In this document: positions 31,931-35,386 of the stretch, piece by piece | How the letters are laid out: each line of letters starts with the position of its first letter | How positions within the stretch are numbered: the stretch's first letter is position 1 | Assembly (NCBI GenBank): GCA_012026835.1 | Contig: VEPN01000033.1 | Location: 1 to 35,386 of the forward strand | Reading direction: 5' to 3' | Source of the DNA: Candidatus Methanoperedens sp. | GTDB taxonomy: Archaea; Halobacteriota; Methanosarcinia; Methanosarcinales; Methanoperedenaceae | DNA length: 35,386 nucleotides | Made by a program: the position numbers and the translations under genes | Notes under the pieces: generated by a model | What the model was told of the DNA's origin: nothing | Seen by the model: only the letters and a program-made list of their open reading frames with translations | Database searches by the model: none

Positions 31931-31959
31931 GATATATGTACTTTACGTCAAGTGTAAAG
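31931..31959 (-). promoter_or_regulatory. TATA box and palindromic operator of the ten-gene run
   Basis: On the plus strand CTTTACGTCAAGTGTAAAG (31941-31959) is an inverted repeat CTTTAC-N7-GTAAAG. Immediately next to it, on the minus strand, ACATATATC (31939-31931) is a TATA box for the YHS gene. The palindrome thus covers the BRE position. The site matches the one before the Lrp-TRASH regulator at 15 of 18 positions. Confidence 0.72.
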
Positions 31960-32120
31960 CACTGTTTTATATGGTCTATCGCCAAATTCATAATATTTTC
32001 ATAATCTTCTTTTCTTAATAGGACTGTGGTTAAAATCCTGAAAGAAATCAATACCGATTCCTTTCTTTTTATAAATTTAAGATCTTCTTTTCAAACCTGC
32101 ATACCATGTGTTTATGAAAT

Positions 32121-32237
32121 AGGTAGGGTGACCGGAGGCGGGGAAAAAAGTAGAAGTGTTTATTTGATCTTTTCCGGTCACTAATTCCTAATTACGCAGT
32201 CCTTTTTTATGTCGGTTGCGGTTTATGAAATGCAAAT
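32121..32237 (+). ncRNA. hairpin element copy 1, candidate small RNA
   Basis: A stem GTGACCGG (32128-32135) with CCGGTCAC (32174-32181) is followed by CTAATTA and then TTTTTT at 32203-32208, terminator-like on the plus strand. A TATA-like TTTTTATAAATTT lies at 32066-32078. The same order of motifs (stem, GGAAAA, AGTAGAAGT, TTTCCGG, CACT, CTAATTA, T-run, GGTTG, ATGCAAAT) is found in copy 2 about 190 bp further on. No protein frame fits both. Confidence 0.5.
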
Positions 32238-32314
32238 CAAAATATCGTTTAATTAAAAATCACAAAGTGTCGGGATTAATTTGTGCCGCCAATATACATT
32301 ATTACCTATCAAAT

Positions 32315-32421
32315 CGGATAGGAGTGACCGGGATATGCTGGAAAATAGAAGTAGTTTCCGGCCACTGAAATACTAATTATAGCTGCGTTTTTATGTGGGT
32401 TGTGCTTAATAAAATGCAAAT
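32315..32421 (+). ncRNA. hairpin element copy 2, candidate small RNA
   Basis: Stem AGTGACCGG (32323-32331) with CCGGCCACT (32358-32366), then CTAATTA and TTTTT at 32388-32392. The loop is shorter than in copy 1, yet pairing is kept. AATATACAT at 32291-32299 is a candidate TATA box at the right distance. The shared 3' part reaches ATGCAAAT. Between these elements and 31960 no gene is seen. Confidence 0.5.
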
Positions 32422-32454
32422 TTATTCGGTACTTGCTTGAATATTATAAACCTG

Positions 32455-32937
32455 TTACGGCGGCATCGGCGTATCAGTCCCGACCCCCCTGCCTGAATAT
32501 CCGTCATCAATGGTTTTCCTGACATCTTTCAGTGAACTCCCTTTCATCAACATGTCCCTTGCTTCCAGTGTTATATCATTGCACAGCTTGCATTCAGAAG
32601 CATGCGGCTCAAAACTCCCGTCGGGTTTGATGTAGCAATCCTTCAGGCTTTTATGCGAAAGGAGTTTGTCTGAGTGCTCCATGCCAGCACAGCCGCAGTA
32701 GCACGCAAGATACTTGAGCTTGTCTTGGTTCTGTGCTGCATATATGTATGCTTCAGCCACACGAGCTGTCTTTTGTGCGAACTCAGGAAGTTCAGGTTTC
32801 GCGGGTTTTTTTGTATTATTGTCTGCTAATTTTTCACCACCTGCGTTGTTTAATAGTTGTGTGCCTCCCAATAGAGTGTAGTAAATTATTATGACAATTG
32901 CAACAGCGATTGCACCGGAAATGATTTTCGTTTTCAT
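32455..32937 (-). CDS. PCYCGC-motif membrane-anchored protein
   Basis: 160 residues: one N-terminal span (SGAIAVAIVIIIYYTLLG), then an outside helical domain with ACYCGCAGMEHSDKLLSHKS, KDCYIKPDG and HASECKLCNDITLEAR. This is the PCYCGC family, where the leading P is A here. Cysteines and histidines suggest metal (copper or haem) or thiol chemistry. The ATG at 32937 follows GGAGG by 5 bases; the upstream in-frame ATG at 32949 overlaps that site. It starts 13 bases after the CcdA-like gene. Confidence 0.87.
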   Translation of the reverse strand: MKTKIISGAIAVAIVIIIYYTLLGGTQLLNNAGGEKLADNNTKKPAKPELPEFAQKTARVAEAYIYAAQNQDKLKYLACYCGCAGMEHSDKLLSHKSLKDCYIKPDGSFEPHASECKLCNDITLEARDMLMKGSSLKDVRKTIDDGYSGRGVGTDTPMPP

Positions 32938-32950
32938 ATTGTCCTCCATA

Positions 32951-33646
32951 TTAAATTATCATCAGTATCACGAATCCCATTACCACCATGAATGAGCCCA
33001 TTAAAAGTCTCACATTTCTTTTGTTCCCTGACTGCCATGCCACCATTTTATCAACTACTATCCTGTTTGATGAGGCAAGAAGTACGGCCACAAGAGGCAC
33101 AATAAGCATCAGGTTGTAAATAAGAAGGTAAACTATACCCTCGGCCAGTGTGGCCTGAAGTGTAATTAATCCCAGAACTGCAAGATATATGCCGCCGCTG
33201 CATGGAACCGTGCAAAGGCCGACAAGGACCCCGGCACCAAAGACCCCAGGTATGGATGTTTTTTTTATCCAGGTATTTATCGTGGTGTGCATACTTTGCG
33301 GTATTGCAAGGCCAAAACCGCCGGGCACAAAGTAATCCTTCATTAAAACTAAACCAAGCAGCATGGAAATTAAGGCTGCTGCCTTGCCCACAGCATGTGT
33401 TGCGGAAAAGAATGATATGGCGCTGAGAAAGCCTACACCTATTAACACGTAGGTTACGAATATGCCGCTTATGTATATCGACCCTACTTTCATTAACCCG
33501 AACCTGTAATCCGTATTCATCTGGAGCATACCCATAGTAAAGGTTATGAACAGCAGCAGGACCGCGAAAGCACAGGGGTTAAACCCGTCAATTAAGCCTG
33601 CTATCATTACAATGGGAAGCGTTAATGTCTGTGGGTCGATTGCCAT
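32951..33646 (-). CDS. ccdA: CcdA/DsbD-type membrane thiol-disulfide transporter
   Basis: 231 residues and six or seven spans. The two redox cysteine sites are GFNPCAFAVL (Cys25) and GLCTVPCSGGIY in the fourth span region. CcdA carries electrons from cytoplasmic thioredoxin to outside thiols, which keeps the CXXCH cysteines of apocytochromes c and copper-binding proteins reduced. It lies between the cupredoxin and PCYCGC genes in the same direction as CcmH. Confidence 0.93.
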   Translation of the reverse strand: MAIDPQTLTLPIVMIAGLIDGFNPCAFAVLLLFITFTMGMLQMNTDYRFGLMKVGSIYISGIFVTYVLIGVGFLSAISFFSATHAVGKAAALISMLLGLVLMKDYFVPGGFGLAIPQSMHTTINTWIKKTSIPGVFGAGVLVGLCTVPCSGGIYLAVLGLITLQATLAEGIVYLLIYNLMLIVPLVAVLLASSNRIVVDKMVAWQSGNKRNVRLLMGSFMVVMGFVILMII

Positions 33647-33658
33647 ATTTCTCTTCCT

Positions 33659-34132
33659 TCAGGCAACGATTAGAGTTCCATGCATGCTTGGATTCTCCTT
33701 ACCTCCACAGCATGAATCGCAGTACCAGTGATATTCTCCGGGCTGCGTGGGCGTGAATGTGAAAACTTTCTGGCTTTCAGGCCCAACCGTGACATCCACA
33801 TTTGCAAGGCCTGCTGAAAGCAGGAAGTTATGGACTCCACCCCCGTCTGTATGCATGGAGGTATCAGGATTTATCAGGTTTACTGTCACAGTCTCCCCTG
33901 TCTTTGCCCTGATTATATTAGGTTCAAAACCTGCCATAGTGATAGTCATTTTAATGGCATCTTTATCAACCGGGTCCAAGGACGCCGATTTGCTCATGAC
34001 CAAATATAATGCAGAACCGAATATCGCGATAACGATAACCATGAACAAAATACTTTTGAGCGGGAATTTTTTCGCCCTTTTGTTTTGTTTTTCGTTCTGC
34101 CTCCTCTCTTTATATTTTTTTGATTTTGACAT
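33659..34132 (-). CDS. membrane-anchored cupredoxin, CuA-like ligand loop
   Basis: 157 residues. A very basic N terminus (SKKYKERRQNEKQNKRAKK) precedes one span (ILFMVIVIAIFGSALYLV), then a beta-sandwich: ITMAGFEPNIIRAKTGETV, VNLINPDTSMHTDGGGVHNF and a C-terminal ligand loop WYCDSCCGGKENPSMHGTL. Histidine in VHNF, cysteines in CDSCC, and Met/His in SMHG resemble the CuA site of cytochrome oxidase subunit II or nitrous oxide reductase. It probably accepts copper or electrons outside the cell membrane. Confidence 0.87.
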   Translation of the reverse strand: MSKSKKYKERRQNEKQNKRAKKFPLKSILFMVIVIAIFGSALYLVMSKSASLDPVDKDAIKMTITMAGFEPNIIRAKTGETVTVNLINPDTSMHTDGGGVHNFLLSAGLANVDVTVGPESQKVFTFTPTQPGEYHWYCDSCCGGKENPSMHGTLIVA

Positions 34133-34147
34133 ATATAACTCTCCTGA

Positions 34148-35035
34148 TTAAATTTTATTTCTTATTTTATCCATTTTAATAAATATCTGGATCGCCTTTT
34201 GCCTGTATTCCTCCATCAGCCTTCCATATTCTTCGGATTTCTCCGCTCCAGCATGTTTTTCAAAACTCCTGATAGCATGGAAAATCTTTTTTTTCTCAAC
34301 CTCAAGTTCATCCAGAGTGTACTCTTTTGTTTTCCTGAAGATCTTAACCTTATAATAATAAACTAAACCCGTTGAAAATAAGAGAAAAAGGCCAATCCCG
34401 GCATACAGGAAGCCCTGCTCCTGAGTCATTTTAATTGGAATGCCAATCATTTCACCTGCTTCAAGGTCATTAAAAGCAATAACGTTGTATTCATTTCCCT
34501 GGAGTGTTACTGTCTTGTACTGGCCTTCACTGACAATCCCGCTTTTCCTGTCAACGAACAACAAAAGAGAAGTAGTATTGTACATGGCGCTTTTATTAAA
34601 CATATATTCCATTCCCTGGGGAAGAAGTGTATAAGATACTTGCATTTCAAAGTTTTCACCGGGCTTAATCGGCTGCATGGGATCCATAAACACAGCCCCT
34701 TCTTCCTGCACAAGACAGCACTCCATAACCTGGGTCTGCAGGTCTTTCAAGCCAGGCGGCGTTGATATTGCAAAAAAAGTGTGGTTATCCTTACTATAGT
34801 ATATCTCGGGGCCTTCATTCCTGAATATAACGTTCTCGGAAACTTTGAGGGAATTATTCTCCTGTTTTATGAAGATATGGTCAATGACAACCTTTATATT
34901 GAAACTCTGATTGACATGCCCGACGTTAGAGTTAGATGTTGTATAATTTTTTTCACCTGGAGTACTTTCGCCGGCTTGCACTGAGATAACACCTAACAAA
35001 TACAATAGTATAAACGCAGGAAGAATTATCCTCAC
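34148..35035 (-). CDS. cytochrome c maturation-associated membrane protein with CcmI-like tail
   Basis: 295 residues. A signal segment (ILPAFILLYLLGVISVQAG) is followed by an outside beta-rich domain (about 25-210) with a CC pair in VMECCLVQE, one span (GFLYAGIGLFLLFSTGLVYYY), and a cytoplasmic helical tail EYTLDELEVEKKKIFHAIRS ... YGRLMEEYRQKAIQIFIKMD. The tail has the L-E-K-I-AI--E...Y--L---Y---A--I pattern seen in CcmI/CycH-type N termini and other cytochrome c assembly proteins. It overlaps the ccmH end by 4 bases. Family assignment beyond that is not possible. Confidence 0.7.
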   Translation of the reverse strand: MRIILPAFILLYLLGVISVQAGESTPGEKNYTTSNSNVGHVNQSFNIKVVIDHIFIKQENNSLKVSENVIFRNEGPEIYYSKDNHTFFAISTPPGLKDLQTQVMECCLVQEEGAVFMDPMQPIKPGENFEMQVSYTLLPQGMEYMFNKSAMYNTTSLLLFVDRKSGIVSEGQYKTVTLQGNEYNVIAFNDLEAGEMIGIPIKMTQEQGFLYAGIGLFLLFSTGLVYYYKVKIFRKTKEYTLDELEVEKKKIFHAIRSFEKHAGAEKSEEYGRLMEEYRQKAIQIFIKMDKIRNKI

Positions 35036-35386
35036 ACTTCCTCCTCAGAAATAAATCTCCGGTATTCCTCTTCAAAGCGCTGCTCGTACTTTTTTTTATT
35101 AGGGGCAGGTATAATATCCGGATTTGGTTTTCTTATCATTGTGTATTCGAGGAACACAAATATGAGGATCAATGGTATTCCTGCAAGCCACAGGGGTATC
35201 GAGTTATCCTTTTCAGGACGTACCAGGATATCACTGCCATATTCCGCCTTTAGCGCTGAAAATATTTGTTCTTCCGAAAAGCTACTCTCCTTCATCTGGC
35301 TGATCTCTTTTTTGATCTGTATCGCAGTAGAGCAATCGCATGTTGAAATAATCATGGCGCATTCACAGGGGCATATCAGGTGGGAT
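35032..35386 (-). CDS. ccmH: CcmH-type cytochrome c maturation protein, 5' end outside the window
   Basis: At least 118 residues; the frame stays open to the window edge. Reading in from the edge gives HLICPCECAMIISTCDCSTA, the archaeal CcmH redox motif, in which two CxC-type pairs replace the bacterial LRCxxC. A helical bundle (EISQMKESSFSEEQIFSALKAEYGSDILV) and one span (LWLAGIPLILIFVFLEY) follow, as in CcmH. CcmH reduces the haem-binding cysteines of apocytochrome c. An ATG at 35355 lies inside the redox motif and is not the start. Confidence 0.9.
   Translation of the reverse strand, partial: SHLICPCECAMIISTCDCSTAIQIKKEISQMKESSFSEEQIFSALKAEYGSDILVRPEKDNSIPLWLAGIPLILIFVFLEYTMIRKPNPDIIPAPNKKKYEQRFEEEYRRFISEEEV

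Noticed and set aside
1-35386. CRISPR array
   Set aside because: No series of regularly spaced identical repeats is present; repeats found are single pairs.

Overview
The window is archaeal and most likely comes from a member of the Methanosarcinales close to 'Candidatus Methanoperedens' (ANME-2d). The evidence is gene content: Dph2, an ORC1/Cdc6 replication initiator, a DUF63 membrane protein, archaeosortase A, an Lrp-type regulator with a TRASH metal-sensing domain, TATA-box promoters, and a tRNA-Ser without encoded CCA. These sit together with cytochrome c maturation genes (CcmC, CcmD, CcmH, CcdA), a Rieske protein and Tat-exported ferredoxins. The genus is an inference; no marker gene was compared.

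Left part (1-11.2 kb): a truncated TPR protein at the edge, a flavodoxin divergent from a BaiN/HI0933-type flavoprotein, and a fatty-acyl-CoA operon (thiolase, 3-hydroxyacyl-CoA dehydrogenase, crotonase). Then come an NTF2-like protein with a YceI protein, a worn accessory patch (orphan fragments and a DUF4258/YgiT-AbrB toxin-antitoxin pair between two copies of a 79-bp repeat), and an acyl-CoA dehydrogenase split by a -1 frameshift. Dph2 and an S4-domain methyltransferase close this part.

Middle (11.3-14.3 kb): tRNA-Ser(CGA), a tyrosine recombinase with a zinc ribbon, an ORC1/Cdc6 protein and the 5'-truncated end of a NifX-like gene. This looks like what remains of an integrated element.

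Right part (14.4-35.4 kb): envelope redox and metal handling. A Rieske/four-cluster ferredoxin pair is followed on the other strand by a run of UspA, CcmD, copper ATPase CopA and an ATP-cone nuclease. CcmC and the Lrp-TRASH regulator follow. A TnpB element sits just behind the regulator. Next are a TusA-like protein, a secreted beta-propeller protein and a NapH-like polyferredoxin. The right end is one long minus-strand stretch. First (35.4 to 32.5 kb) come CcmH, a CcmI-like protein, a cupredoxin, CcdA and a PCYCGC protein. Then, from 31.9 down to 26.5 kb, comes a tightly packed ten-gene run: YHS protein, small membrane protein, lipoprotein, CCLHH membrane protein, three tandem paralogous anchored proteins, an ICMT-like methyltransferase, archaeosortase A and DUF63.

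Main new observation: an 18-bp partly palindromic site (15 of 18 positions identical) lies directly in front of the Lrp-TRASH regulator and again in front of the ten-gene run. This predicts that the regulator controls itself and a previously undescribed, probably copper-responsive, extracytoplasmic module ending in an archaeosortase. Between this run and the PCYCGC gene lie two diverged copies of a hairpin-forming, small-RNA-like element. UspA and the ICMT-like gene both have good ribosome binding sites in front of ATT/ACG but no usual start codon at the expected N terminus.
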